Assembly: GCA_030549335.1 (NCBI GenBank) | Contig: CM060191.1 | Span: 60,027,947-60,091,946 of the forward strand | From: Pontederia crassipes | Taxonomy: Eukaryota > Streptophyta > Magnoliopsida > Commelinales > Pontederiaceae | Length of the DNA stretch: 64,000 nucleotides | Direction of reading: 5' to 3' | In this document: piece after piece, positions 45,681-58,550 of the stretch | How positions within the stretch are numbered: position 1 is the stretch's first letter | Layout: each line of letters opens with the position of its first letter | The notes under the pieces: model-generated | Database searches by the model: none | Told to the model about the DNA's origin: nothing | Seen by the model: the letters and a program-made list of their open reading frames with translations, nothing else | Program-made: the position numbers and the translations under genes

Positions 45681-48535
45681 ATGGCCGGGGCTTGCAACCT
45701 GGAAGTCGACGTGAATGGGGAAGCCATCTTCTTGGTTGATAAAGTGAGTTCCTTTTACCAAATCTAACAGTGATTAAAAGTATACGTTGGAAGAAATATA
45801 TTGTTGTTTTCTAGTAGGATTTTTTAGGAACATGAGCTCGTGACGATAGATTTGGTGTCGCACTTCGCTTTAAAACCTCGATGGGGAACTTTATAACATG
45901 AACGATGCTGAGTTGTATTTGTTTCTTTAGTCAGCTCTTTCTGTTTCTAATTCTTCTTCCCAAAGATGGAACAGTGTTTCTCTTAAAAGTTCTAGCGCTG
46001 TTCCTTGTAGCCCTTTGGATGGGTTCCGATCACAGCTTCTGTACGTTACTCAAATTCTGTTTATCAAGATTTTTGAACTTGTTATCCTTTCGGTGTTCTA
46101 AGTTTCCTCTCTCCTTGTTATAGAATTGTCCGATTTAGTTTTCTGAATTCTGATACCTTTTACTGTCTCCATTTACACCTCTTTTTTTTGTTTTCTTTTT
46201 AGCCCATTTATGGCCTCTGTAACTGTGAGGAGTTAATGCTTCATACCTTTCTTACCGTTCTCTTCATTGATCTCTCTCTTTCATAAAAGCAGACCTCACC
46301 ATATTGGTGGTGCCAATGCCGCCGGTTCCTCTTTTCAGGGAATGATTCTGAAACCATCAATTTTTCTTTTGTTCCACTTCATTGCGCCTCATAAATGCCT
46401 GAAATCACTGCTCACCTTCTTCGGCTTTCCATTTACTGGAAGTTGTGAAATGGGAAGGAATCCAGTCGCTCTCATTTGTTCTTTCTTTCCACGAATTTAA
46501 TGCTTTGTAGCTGTTTCATGAGGATTGAGAATGGTCCTGAATTTGTTTCCCTCCATCAATGCTCACTCATCTGCGTCATTGCTGACAGATTTGGTGAAAA
46601 AAATGTTACACCTTTGTCCAGATATACACCAAGCATCTTTACCATCCACTTTTATGCTGCTATACATTGATTGAGAAGGAAATATTTTTGATTGACTGAT
46701 TCCATTAGAGCAACTTTAGTTAGTGCCACTTTTTATCTCACTTTTTTGTGATTGATTAGCCCTTTAAGTTTTTATCTAATTAATTGTTGATTCCACTTTG
46801 CAGGAGGTCCTCTCATCCTTTTCTGGTAGGCTAAGGAAGCTGTTCGGCAGTTTATCAGTGACATCACACACAAAGAACCTGAAGATTATATTCCATGACT
46901 TACCAGGAGGAGCAGAGGGATTTGAACTCATGGCCAGATATTGCTACGACAATGGCAGAATTGTGATCACTCCAGGAAACGCCTGCCTGCTCAACAGTGT
47001 TGCACACTATCTGGAGATGACCGACGACGTTTCTTCCTCGTCAAATTTGATCGAGCAAACTGATAAGTATATGGAAGGAATGCCATACTGGTCCTGGACG
47101 GAAATAGTGAGCTCCCTGAAACGCTGCGGGGATTTGTCACCGGCGGATAAATCACTAGGGATGATCGACAGACTGGTTGATTCTCTGGTCGGAAGAATCA
47201 CAACAGCCAGCGATGCAAGTCCGGCGGGTTCATCTCCAGAAAGCTCTGCTTTCCGGTTCTCATGCGACTCGAAGAGCACTGCAAGCGCCAGGAACGCCAA
47301 CCAGCGTGCTTGGTGGTTCGATGATCTCACCACTCTGAAACCCAACATGGTCGAGAGAGTTGTCAGAAACATGTTGGCCCAGAAAGTAGAACACGCCGTG
47401 ATCAGCAGATTCCTCTTTCACTACCTCAAAGATGCTGTTTCCGCTGCCTCGTCGTCTGATAAGAAGAGGAAGGCTTCGGAAGCCGTGATCGACATGCTCC
47501 ACTGTCTGGACAGGAGCTCCATCCCATGCAAGGGGCTGTTCGGCGTTCTTCGAGTCTGTTCATCTCTGAATCTAAGCGAGTCCTGCAGAAGCAGATTGGA
47601 GAGCATGATAGGCAGTCAGATCGATCGAGCAACGCTGGACAACTTGCTGATCCCGTCGAGGACGACGGTGGACGGCCTTTACGACGTGAGTCTGGTGCTG
47701 CGGTTCTTGAAGTCGTTCCTTAACAGCAGAGATCAAGTGCCCATGTCTCAACTGAAGCGTGCAGGGAGCTTGATGGACTCTTACTTGGCCGAGGTCGCTC
47801 CAGATGCCACTCTGAAGCCCTTAAAGTTCATGTCTCTGACTACATGCCTACCTGATGCCGCGAGGGACTCCCATGATGCCATCTACCGGGCAATTGATAT
47901 GTATCTCGAGGTATAGCAGCATTTGTTGGATGGCTTTAATTTTGCAAAATGCTTTGTATCCATACACCACAGAATTCAGTTCGAACACTACGTTACATTG
48001 TTTACTTAATTGCTCCTGTCCAGGCAATTGTAAATCGTAATTTTGATATGTTAATCGTTCGTTTTCCGTCCAGGTACATACAGAATTGTGTGAAGAAGAT
48101 AAAATGAAGATATGTGGCGCCATAAACTACGAGAAGCTCTCGTCGGAGTCCTGCAAGCACTTAGCGAGGAACACGAAGTTCCCGTCACGAACAGCGATCC
48201 GAGCTCTCTTTTCCCAGCAATCGAAGCTCAAAAGCCTACTGAAAGACACCAACAACGTGAAAAAACTGGGCACTGCTTGTCCAAACGGCAAGAGGTGCAA
48301 GGAGAACCAATGCGACGAGGCCGCCGAACAGGTCGTCCTCTACGCCAAGAAGCTCAATCTATCGGTGGAAAACGAGAAGCTGAAAGCCCATCTGCAAGGG
48401 ATGCAGTGGAAGGTGATGGAACTGGAGAAGGTTTGCAGGAAGATGCAAACACAGATAGCAAAAGTGGCGAAGACTGGCGGCGTGTCAAGTCCAATTAGCA
48501 GCAACTCCAAATCACTCCCCAGGCTCTGTTCATGA
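45681..48535 (+). CDS. NPH3/RPT2-like (NRL) BTB/POZ protein
   Basis: Plant-specific NRL family: BTB proteins that act as adaptors for cullin-3 ligases and work in phototropin or auxin-transport-linked signalling; this member's partner is unknown. Exons 45681-45743, 46804-47910 and 48074-48535, all phase 0 with GT..AG introns, give 543 residues. The start ATG lies in GCCATGGCC and gives MAGACNLEVDVNGEAIF, the BTB beginning. BTB spans about 5-95 (SGRLRKLFG, FELMARYCYDNGRI). The NPH3 domain starts with WWFDDLTTLKPNMVERVV (about 191), carries the conserved HDAIYRAIDMYLE (378-390) and ends near SKLKSLL (446). A coiled coil follows (about 477-524) with a Ser-rich tail. Order and length resemble the At3g22104-type NRL branch. 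No disruption is seen. Confidence 0.95.
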
Positions 48536-51093
48536 GATTTCATTCGACATCTTTTTTGTTTTGAATCCACACCACCGTTTGTCCGTGCCCGTCCACACAA
48601 GAAAAAAATATCACCATATCCTTGTACTTAAAAGTGTCATCGTCCGATGGGTTTCACAGTATCTGAATTATGCTTTTGTCCTCCTTATACTGGCAGGACT
48701 AAAGCTGATAACACAGCAGCAGCAGGCACCCTTTGGCAGGTGAAAACGAGAGGTCACTGGATTCACCTTTTTTGTGTACTGAGATCAATGTCCATTTGTA
48801 CAGTCATCGATAAGTTTGGCTCCTCCTTTTTCTCCTCCTCGCGTCTTCCTTTGGCTTTCTCTTTTGTCATGATTGGCTTGTTGTACTTTCAGTTTGTAAT
48901 AACAGTCCATGATAAATGTTTGCTCAAGAATGCGATCTCAAACCATCTTTACATCACTGAAAAAAATTGAACAAAAGAAACTGGTCTAAGGCATTGTTCG
49001 ATCAGCTTCATGCATTTATGATCCAAAATGCATCAGTCCTATATGGAAGCAGACACACAGTACTATTTGAGCTTTATTTCTTTGCTTCGAAGTCTGCTGC
49101 TGCTGCTGCTGCAGTTTTCTGCATTAGAGTATTGGGCAAAACTGGCAGCATGGTGCATCATGCATGGTCAGGGAGCACTTGGTCTTCAGCAGCAATCCAG
49201 CTTTAAAAAGGGAAAAAAATAAAAAAAAGATTGGTAACATACACTAATATTAATAATAGTTAATATACTAAAATTTGATGTGGCAGAAAACGCAAACATG
49301 GATTCATTTTATAAACTGAGAAGCATTTGAAAAGCTTCAATCCCTGAAAGCCTTTTGTAAGTTTGATATTTTGATATGTTTTGAGGAGACCGAGTCACAC
49401 TGTCAAAAAGAACTTTCTGAGAGAGAGAAAATGAGAAATGTAAGAAAGCTCGACAAAGTGGCGAAGAAAAAAAAAAAGATGAGCAACAAGCAGAGAACGT
49501 AACAGCCTTATTTGTTAAAGGCCCTACTGCACTGATCACTGCAGCTTTTTTTGCTTAATCACTTTTTTCCCCCGGTACGATTATTGAGATCAATCAAGCG
49601 GGAAATTTCCTGAATTCATTAGACGAAGCAGCAGCCAGCACTCTTGAACACAAAAATATATGGCAACCTTTCTGAGGCAAATCATAACTATTTTATTGAA
49701 CGATTACAGAAAAATCTCAGTGACAATTAATGCCATAACATAGATTACAAAACATCTACAACTCCAAAATCCGACAGTATCGGGCAAGAAAAAAGAGAGA
49801 GAGAGAGAGAGAGAAAAAAAATACTGTGTCAGCAGAGCAGATGTGCTCCTCCAATCAGAGCAACTTAACAAGACGTCGGTCGTACGTTTTTGTGGTAGTT
49901 ATAACACATCAAATTCTTGGAACCTAATTTTATATGCAATATAATGTTATGTTATGTTAAGTTGTGTGTAAAATATAATAAATCATATATATAATATATT
50001 ATCAATTATGACAAGGAGCAAGCGAAAAGGGAGGGAATCGAAGGCATTGAATGCTCACCTGCTGCGGCAGCCCGAGGCGAGGAACGCGGCTGAAGCCACG
50101 CGAGCTGACGAGAACCCCAACGCACCTCGCCTCATCCGCCATCCATCAACAGATCGATGGTGGCCTCAGCACGGCGTCGCGAGGATTTTTATTTTAAAAA
50201 TAAAAAAATATTAATACGATATATATATATTATTTTCTAGTTGCCCATTAACGGCCACTTTTAGTTTGTTGAATAAAAAGATATTGGAAAAACTAACAAA
50301 AATGGTCAGTAAATCGAGAAGTGATAATTAAGAAGATAGATGGATGAATAGATCTACTTTGTAATACTAATCTTTTTCTTTTTTTTTTTTTGGCGGCTAC
50401 ATGGTGGGAAAGAAGAATGTTCCAAAATGTGCATTATATGCACATCACCTTCATTAATCACACAAGGTCCTAAGAAGAGATGGTAAATGTCAAGATGAGA
50501 CGCACTATGATGATCTTCGGAATTTTCGAGGCAAAATAAATGCTTGGATAAGATAAACTGGCTGCGAAGTATCATCCAAGTCTTGGATTTGGCTTGTTCT
50601 TTTTTTTCTTTTCTTTTTCATTTTCATGTTATGTACAAGGGGCACATAAGAAGATTGTTGTATCAGTAATCAACAATGTTAACGGTACTTTTTTTTTTAT
50701 CGATAGACGATCTTTTCAATTTGGTTTGAGATAAAAGCACGCTGTGTGTGTGTGGTCCTTCATTGTAGTGTTGGGTGAGCTAGATATGTAGCTTTGTTCG
50801 AATGTAATTAATTTGTCATGCTCGAGCGTCCAAGGCGCATGGCGATTTTTTTTTATAGTCCCCTAGTTATGTATTTTTTTAGTAATGTTAACCTAATAAT
50901 TTTAGTTTTTTTATATAGATTTAGAAACAAATTATAACTGTGAGATAAAAAAATAGTAGTCCACTCTCTGGCAGTTGTGACAATGATCAACAGAAGATAG
51001 AAGATAACTCTTGAATCGCATAAGATCGTCTTCTGACTTTGATGTCATTTTTTATTTTGTGTATAGTTTCTAATATTAATTAGGTTAATTATG

Positions 51094-51124
<31 letters not shown>

Positions 51125-54100
51125 ACAATGTGACTTTTTATTTAATATTTAATTTTCATGCATTAGACTCTGGACCTCTTTTCATAATGAAGAAAGAAAT
51201 GTAATTATCATTATATTTAATGTAGTTCAATACTATGTATATATAATATTCTTAACAATAGTAAAAATTATTTTATTCCTCTAGATTTCATATCATCCAA
51301 ACATTATTAGAACTATCAGTAGCTCTTTATCGTTGTATTTTTTTCAACTAAACTGAATCTAAAATTTAAAAACTACATAAGCTCAACTTCTCCAAACAAA
51401 CGTAAGATATATTAATTCTCTGTACTAAGGTGGTAGCTAAAAGAACAAATGGACATATTGTATTCAATAAAGTAAAGAAAACGAATTAGATTAAGATCTC
51501 CCAAGATAAAAAAAAGTAAGAAAGGTTAATTAAATGCAAAAAGAACATAGTAATCTATTGCATCTTACGATTCGAATGTTTTGCTACGCATATATCAACG
51601 AGCTTCAATTTTCTTTTCTCAGCTTATAAACTATTTTCGAGTGAGCATTAAGTGCAGGAATTACTTAGATCATTAGATGCATGCACGGCTTGGTGGTAGA
51701 TAGCTACATGTGAGAGCTACCTATTCCATTCTATATGTATGTCATATCCCACCAACTATTGTCCATACTCCATATGTGAGATCTATTTTTCCTGTCCAAG
51801 TTATTGTAGATATAGATGGTGGGGCGTTCTACGTACATATCCAAATAAATAAATGGTTGTAGAAAGAAAGGGCCCTATGATTAGATAATAACGACATGGG
51901 GGTGCATGGTCGAACACCCCACCACCATGAATAAATGACGCCACGCACAAGATGCATGATGGGCTTCTTTTTGAGCTCCGAGAAGTGGAGGAGTCCCTAT
52001 GGCCTCGCTGTTTGCTTTGACCCCCTTTTTCTCACTTTCTTTTTTAACAGACAAATCAACATCTCCTTGTTAGGTTCGAAAAGCCTCTCATCAAAGCAAG
52101 GTCCACCACCACCAGCACCATCTGCGGGGTGGAATCACTGTTGCTTATGTGCCACTCATTAAAGGTTGCTGGCAAAGAGAGAGATATACAAATATATTAT
52201 ATGCATATAAAATTAATAGACTGATCAAGCGAGATATATAGAATAGTCTAACTTGGTTTGTCCTTGTGGTGATCTGGAGATAAAGCATGCATGGCGTTAA
52301 GTTCTGACTTACACCTTAAAAGGTATTTCACATGAGATTGCGGAAGTCTGTGGCCAGATCATGGCTACAGCATGGAGTCGAACAGTCCAAAGTACATATG
52401 ACAAAGACTAAGAGCCAAAGCAGTTCGAGCTTTTACAACAGCAATATTTATCCCTTCCTCTATGCAGATCTCTCTGTCGTCCGAAGTAGTGGCCTCAGTG
52501 AGCGTTTTGTCATATCAAACATCAGCTTACCAGCAAACACGACGATGACAATACCAGCACAATTTTGTCGACCTACAGATATATATGGGGCATCAGTTTT
52601 GTTTCCACCGTCTGTGTCTCTGTCCAATTTACTTCATTCCTTCATTAATTGTAGACCTATATAAGTGCGTGAATTTGAGCATCGACAATTTAAACAGTCC
52701 AGATACAGACATACAGTGTGTATAATATGGACAATATGTCGCCCATGCATGTTCTTGTCTTTAAGCATTTAATTATAATATAGAAGGCAAGGATATACAT
52801 GACAAAGACACTGACATTGCTGAAGCAGGAAGGAGGAATCTCACCCATAAGACACTGTTCATCCTGAAGGACCAACTCAGCTTTGTACGCACTTCATATC
52901 TAATAGTGAGCTGAGAGCCTGAGACCCTAAATTTAGTGCCGCTGTAAGCCACACCAGTTCTCAACGCATGCAATGCAGCGCAGCAAAGACACTTGCCCTC
53001 GACGCAAAGTAGATAGAGAGAAAGAGGGCACGTCATGTCCCTTAGCCGTGCGCCCACGCATGAACTGGTAGACTAGACTTCCAACGAATATATATTCATA
53101 TACCTGCACATTTGAGCATTTGTGACGACAGGTGGGATTTCTTAATGTTCACTCTGCTTAATAAAACCATGCATGCATGTCACACTATGATTTGCGTATA
53201 AAAGAAATGAAAGGCAACGAGATAACCGATGAGACCACATCTATTAAGTAGAGGCCACAGGCCCGTAAACAATCCATATAAAAAACTTATCAAGCTCATG
53301 CTACTATGCGCAAAAAGAATTGTGATCAGAGAGCATCGCGACAGTAAAGAAATTGTAATATAAAGAAGTCACTGCTGCGACCAGGCTGGTTGCTTGGGGG
53401 CGGAGCAAAGCATGTCACTCATGGGGTTTCAGATGGCCTGATGGCGGTGATGTGCGGGCGAAGGCAGCTTGCCTCGAGAACCCCAGGCAGACGACTCAGC
53501 GTCGATTTTGCACTTGTTAGGAGTGAGTCCAACTCATTAGTCTCTCGCATCCTACCCGAATGAGGCCCAACTCAATAGCCTCTCACATCTGATCCGCACG
53601 AGTCTGATTGAAACATCTTAGAAATGGAATCAAGTAGTTTTGTGTGTCTGTGTGTGTGTGAGAGAGAGAGAGAGGGAGGTGAGCCCAACTCATTAGTCTC
53701 TTTTTTTTTAAAGAAGGATTATATTAAATTAAGTGAGGCTCAAGAGAGAGGTGAGCCCAACTCATTAGTCTCTTGACTTCTCACCCGGCCAAGAGTCTGA
53801 TTGAAGAAACATCAAAGCAATGGAATCAAGGAGTTGCATATGTGAGAGAGAGAGAAAGAGAGACCAGTGGAATTTGGGGCCTCGCGTTTCTCCAAGCCCT
53901 AGAAGAAACGACGCAGTAGAAACTAGAAAGGAGAGAGATTCTTTGAGGTGGTGTTGCGGGTAGGGTGAAGTTTTCCTCGAGTTACATTTGGAATGTTTGG
54001 ATGGCCTAATCTTTGTTTAGCATTTTGGGACTTGTGAGAAATACGTATAGAGTTGAAATATACAAGACGGACGCAGGTGCAATAACTATAAGAAGGATAA

Positions 54101-54159
54101 CATTTAACTATTATAAAACAAATGTAACAATTCCAAATTTTGAATTACGAATATTTAAA
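48536..54159. other. Long intergenic region
   Basis: The first few hundred bases are probably NPH3-gene 3' UTR. After that I see simple repeats ((CTG)n near 49094-49112, GA-rich near 49796-49815, (TA)n at 51097-51124) and many short ORFs without domains. A moderately GC-rich piece near 51900-53050 has no recognised coding or microRNA content. No transposon ends were resolved. Confidence 0.45.
53515..53840. repeat. Local partial duplication
   Basis: The phrase GAGCCCAACTCATTAGTCTCT (or a close variant) occurs at about 53525, 53680 and 53752. The first and third are followed by GAGTCTGATTGAA, then AAACATC and AATGGAATCAAG, so a block of about 100 bases is duplicated, separated by GT/GA microsatellite and a T-run. 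Confidence 0.75.
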
Positions 54160-54839
54160 TCTCACTATAAGAAATATGCCAATTCGCGACGCAGGCACGT
54201 CGTTGCTAAAGCGGCGCTAACACGTGGCTAAAATAAATAGCCACACATTAGCGTCGACATGACGTCGCACAATGAAAATGTTGGTGTTCGGTAGCTATTA
54301 ACGTCACAATGGCGCCGAGGACAAACATGATGCTACTAGCGCCACACGTTGACATTATTGCGATGTTATCATGATACGAAAAGTGTCATTGTGAGGAGTT
54401 TATCGGCACGGCTAACCCGACGCTAAGTTGGCATGGAACATCACGACTATTTCGACGCTACGATGGTGCTAAAGTTGTACTTATTATGATTCTATTTAGA
54501 TGCTAATGTGATGTCGTGCTGCGTCTCTATTGCGACGCTAAAATGATGTCAAATCATACGACGCTAAATGGGCGCTAGCGTGACGGTAGTTGTGATATAT
54601 TTCAAATGGCGTCTAATCACCGTTTGTCGCTAATGCGACGCTAAGTTCTTGATAATTTTGCCCATTCACCATTTTGTTCCCTTCCCACAACATACAAGCA
54701 TTCTTCACATTGATGATAATAATTAATAATAATAAAGAGAAGTACTAATAACTATCACAAAAGAGTTAATAAGATAACAAAATGATATCACACATCATAA
54801 CAAAATATATCAAAGATACATAATACAAAAGTTTCTATC

Positions 54840-55510
54840 CTAAATCGTTATCGTCGTCGTTGTCATTCCGGATATTCGACACCGACGTACTTGGTCCTTG
54901 GCCTCGTGGGCATTGAGTATGTGTCTAGAGCATGGTCTGGATCGCCTGCAAAATGGGAGCCAAATATTGAGGAAGCTGCTGAGCTAGCTACTCCGAGATG
55001 AGTCCCCTGATACTATCTAATATGAGCTCAGGTGCGGTGGATAAACTCGGAGCAAATGAGCCGCCTATATATCCTCCGCTCCTCTAGAAATATGAGCGGC
55101 TGTGCTTAAGCCACGCAAGTATCCTCTATGTCGTGCCGAGCACCTCTTCCCAAACAACAACGCCCTCTACAACATAGACAAATTATATCTAACATTATAA
55201 ATCATATAAATTATATAACATAAAAAACTTATAAACATACAATGTGTTATAACATTAAAAACATGAATAATTTTCGAAATACATTACCTGGTGGCTGAGT
55301 CCTAGAATTATCTCCATACTTCTCGATCATCTTCTTATTATACACATCCTAAAAAAATTAAACATTGCATATTTGAAAAATCATTTACACTAATGTGAAC
55401 AACTAAGTAAACATGTGATAATATTTACCAGAACTCTACGAGCATCATTGATCTTTCTACTCTTATGTGTTGCATCGTAGACCGCACAAAAATTTTCTCT
55501 TGTAATAAAG
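54840..55510 (-). pseudogene. CACTA-encoded protein, C-terminal remnant
   Basis: Minus-strand reading with in-frame stops: EGVVVWEEVLGTT, then SGGYIGGSFAPSLSTAPEL, then QQLPQYLAPILQAIQTML and an acidic NDNDDDNDLG end. An upstream piece contains YDATHKSRKINDARR near 55480-55435. This resembles the C-terminal part of the accessory transposase_24-type protein of plant CACTA elements. Assignment is from order and context, with moderate certainty. Confidence 0.5.
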
Positions 55511-56155
55511 TTTTAAATTTTATAAAATAAGTATAAGATAAAAGTTCGATTATTCCATTTTGTGCATATATATGTATATGTATATAAACTATAAGTCTAT
55601 GTGTATATATGTACATGTATATGTATATGTGCCTGATTAAGTGGAAATAATCAAAGGAAGCCGACTAAATAAACTAGTGACACAATGTTGCATCGCTACC
55701 GCGGCGCTAAGTCGTAGATAAACGAAATAGCGACTATTTAGCGTCGACACGACATCACAAGTATGAGATGTCAATGTAGTGTCAGTAAATAGCACTGCTA
55801 AATCGATGCGATTATGGCTCTACGACATCATTTGCGTCACTAACGTGACACTAATTTTCGTGGGACTTTTGGACGCTATTGCGATGCAACGTCGACGCTA
55901 TTGCATCTCTACGGTGGCACTAAATATTTGTTAATTTCAATTTTGTAAGAAATCATGTTAGTTAATTCAACCCTCATAATTTCATGATTAATAATATAAA
56001 ATAATTTATCTATAATTAAGATATGATATATATTGTATGTATAATATATTGACATGCGTGTATACACATGTAGGTATACATGTACTATGTTCTACATATA
56101 TATAAAGTATACATGTAGATTGTTAACATTATTTCTTTCTATATATAAAATACAC

Positions 56156-56157
<2 letters not shown>

Positions 56158-56186
<29 letters not shown>

Positions 56187-56188
56187 TA
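56158..56188. repeat. (ATGT)n microsatellite
   Basis: Seven or so ATGT units inside the CACTA element. Confidence 0.95.
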
Positions 56189-56936
56189 TTTAAGAATACA
56201 TATATAGGTAACATATATAGTATAGGAATGCATATACATTTAATTGATTAAGAATATTTAATATATTTATTCATTAAACTATAGTAACATATATAGTTAT
56301 ACAATGTTTCTAGAGTCCTTATTCAGCTTATAATTCACTACTCAAATTGATTATTTTGTGTCACATAGGTGACTAATTAGTGATGCAACAATTTAGCATC
56401 GCTTGCGCCTCACAATAGCATCGCATACCTATGACGCTAAATTGGCATCTCACTATGTCAACACTGACGCAAACGTCTGACACCAATATCGTCTTCTAAG
56501 TGGGCATCGATTTAGCATCCCAGCTCGATGACGCTACTTTAGCATCGCGTTTTAATCAACGTCAACACAACGTTACAATCTATCGTGCATTTTCTAGTTT
56601 TCACGCGTGATAATAGCGACTTTGTAGTGCCGCAAACGACGTCAGATATAGTGTCGTCCTCTGTACGCTAATGCGATGCTAAATTGACGGTAAGAGGAGA
56701 CAAATAGTGTCACCCTTTGTCGACCCAAAGACGTCGCTATTTTGACGATGTTAGCATCAAATTAGCATCCCGTCATTTTGAGTCGTTAATGTGTGTCGCT
56801 ATTTGGTAGATTTCTTGTAGTGTCTTTTAATCAAAGTTCTATATAAAAGTTCAAAAATTCTATTATTTTTCAAAAAACCTAATTGCCAAGTCCCTCTTAT
56901 GCTCCTCTCTATCTTTTGTTTCTCCACAAAAAAAAC

Positions 56937-58480
56937 TTGAAGATAGAAGTTCTGGAGCCATTTTCTTCGTGGTGGTTAGATCTAAATTAAGGAAGAGATC
57001 AATGTTTCGAAGGAAAGGATAAGAAGATCTAAAGGCTTCTAGATGATGAGGAAGAATGATACAAGATGATTAGAAAACAAGAGTTTTTAAATTTAAAGAC
57101 TCAAATGTATATAAAAGGAATCCAAATCCCTCTCTCCTCTCAATAATTTACTTGTATAGATTGAGAGACATAAGAATATCCTATTTTCTATTAGTGATTG
57201 ATGGTGCATTAGAGAAGATTCAGTAGATTTGAAAGTTTTAAATGTTTTAAAAGATTTAAGATCCAAGTTTATGTTTAAAATTTATGACGAGTTTTAGCGA
57301 AATCCTTCAAACTGTGTTAATTGATATAGATCATGACATATTTCCTCGATGTCACTTATGTATGTTGATTCCCTAAGTTTTATGTTTCACGATGGCCATG
57401 AATTGTATAGTAATATTTTATGACTTGTTTTGAATGTTATGCCTCGCCAATGATATTTCCTTAAAAAATTTTTAACTATTTTTAATATTATTTATTTATT
57501 TAATCTAAAAAATTAAGTGATAAAATATTATTATAATAATTAATTTCAAAAATTGAAGAAAAAAGAAATAAAAGTATAATCTCATTGATACAAGTTATGT
57601 ATTGAAGATAAAAAATAAAGAGAATTTGAGTGAGATTGCTATTAAGATAAGGATCAAAGATTAAACTCAAAATTAAATAATGATATGAAAGACTAATTAA
57701 ATAAAAAAGATATGTTTTTTCTCAAGTTCTAAGCTATGCAATTCTGGTATGCTCTTTCTGAAACTCAAAAATGGTCAAACACTTCGGCTCTTTCATTATC
57801 TTGTTGGGATGAGTCATTTATCACTTCACTAGAGTAGTTGTATTGAGCGCAGCTATCGAGGTCGATTGGATGGGTTAGCAAATGTGCTAGTCATCATTCT
57901 TTATCACTATCAGGTTTTAAAGAAAGAGTTTGTAAATCAATAAAAGAGAAAAGAGAAGACAAGATGCAAAACAGTAGTTAGCGAAAAATCATAAAAATTG
58001 CAGGTGTTAGAATTCATTAGTTACTACAGCTCAGCTTCAGTAGGCTTCCAGAAGTAGGTCACCTCTAGTTAAACTTTTCATAGAGCTAGATGGGATACAT
58101 GTTGGAAGTTGACGTAAACCTTCGGCCAAAGAAGAAAGAACTTGGATCCATCATTTGACAGGGAATCCAAGACTAATGGTTAGGCTTCCAGAAGTAGGTC
58201 ACCTCTAGTTAGACTTTTCATAGAGCTAGATGGGATACACGTTGGAAGTTGACGTAAACCTTCGGCCAAAGAAGAAAGAACTTGGATCAATCATTTGACA
58301 AGGAATCCAAGACTAATGGTTAGGCTTCCAGAAGTAGGTCACCTCTAGTTAGACTTTTCATAGAGCTAGATGGGATACATGTTGGAAGTTGACGTAAACC
58401 TTCGGCCAAAGAAGAAAGAACTTGGATCCATCATTTGACAAGGAATCCAAGACTAATGGTTAAGTCGAGAATTCTCGAAT
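56937..58480. repeat. Direct repeat, copy 1 (partner at 62133)
   Basis: Starts ACTTGAAGATAGAAG and is similar over more than 1 kb to 62133-63314 with small indels. It carries three tandem 140-base units near its end. About 60 bases after the array is AGCTTATAAATAGAACC, a TATA-like box, followed by CACACACACCAATGCACC. Tandem units upstream of a TATA box would suit the U3 of an LTR on the plus strand. No gag or pol is recognised between the two copies, so an LTR pair is only one possibility. Confidence 0.7.
58041..58460. repeat. Three 140-base tandem units
   Basis: Units start at 58041, 58181 and 58321 with an exact 140-base period and only a handful of substitutions between them. Each contains GCTTCCAGAAGTAGGTCACC, GAGCTAGATGGGATACA and CCTTCGGCCAAAGAAG. 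No ORF runs through the array. The partner repeat has one partial unit at 63177-63299. Confidence 0.97.
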
Positions 58481-58535
58481 CAAGATATATCATAATTTGT
58501 GGTAGGACCCAATTAATCAAACTTCACCTAAAAGC

Positions 58536-58550
58536 TTATAAATAGAACCT
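58536..58550 (+). promoter_or_regulatory. TATA-like box after the 140-base array
   Basis: CTTATAAATAGAACC is a close match to a plant TATA box. It stands 75 bases after the tandem array. No coding sequence follows, so any transcript would be non-coding or from a decayed element. Confidence 0.35.

Larger units (their letters stand above)
54163..56822 (-). mobile_element. CACTA (En/Spm-type) element with TCT target duplication
   Basis: Starts CACTATAAGAAAT and ends ATTTCTTGTAGTG, inverted matches of the CACTA terminus, flanked by TCT on both sides (54160-54162, 56823-56825). 2660 bases. Sub-terminal regions are packed with GACGCTAA / TAGCGTCG-type motifs in both orientations (54180-54660 and 56380-56800), plus a third cluster in the middle (55680-55925). 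No intact transposase is present. A decayed minus-strand reading survives in the middle. It is non-autonomous. Confidence 0.93.

Noticed and set aside
50008..50214. 68-codon plus-strand ORF rich in Arg and Ala
   Set aside because: A short GC-rich patch with no recognisable family or supporting neighbours.
50970..51005. Possible microRNA-like sequence (CAACAGAAGATAGAAGATAAC)
   Set aside because: It only loosely resembles miR156, and I see no complementary arm nearby that would form a precursor hairpin.
58041..58460. CRISPR-like array
   Set aside because: The units are contiguous 140-base tandem repeats with no unique spacers, and this is a plant nuclear region.
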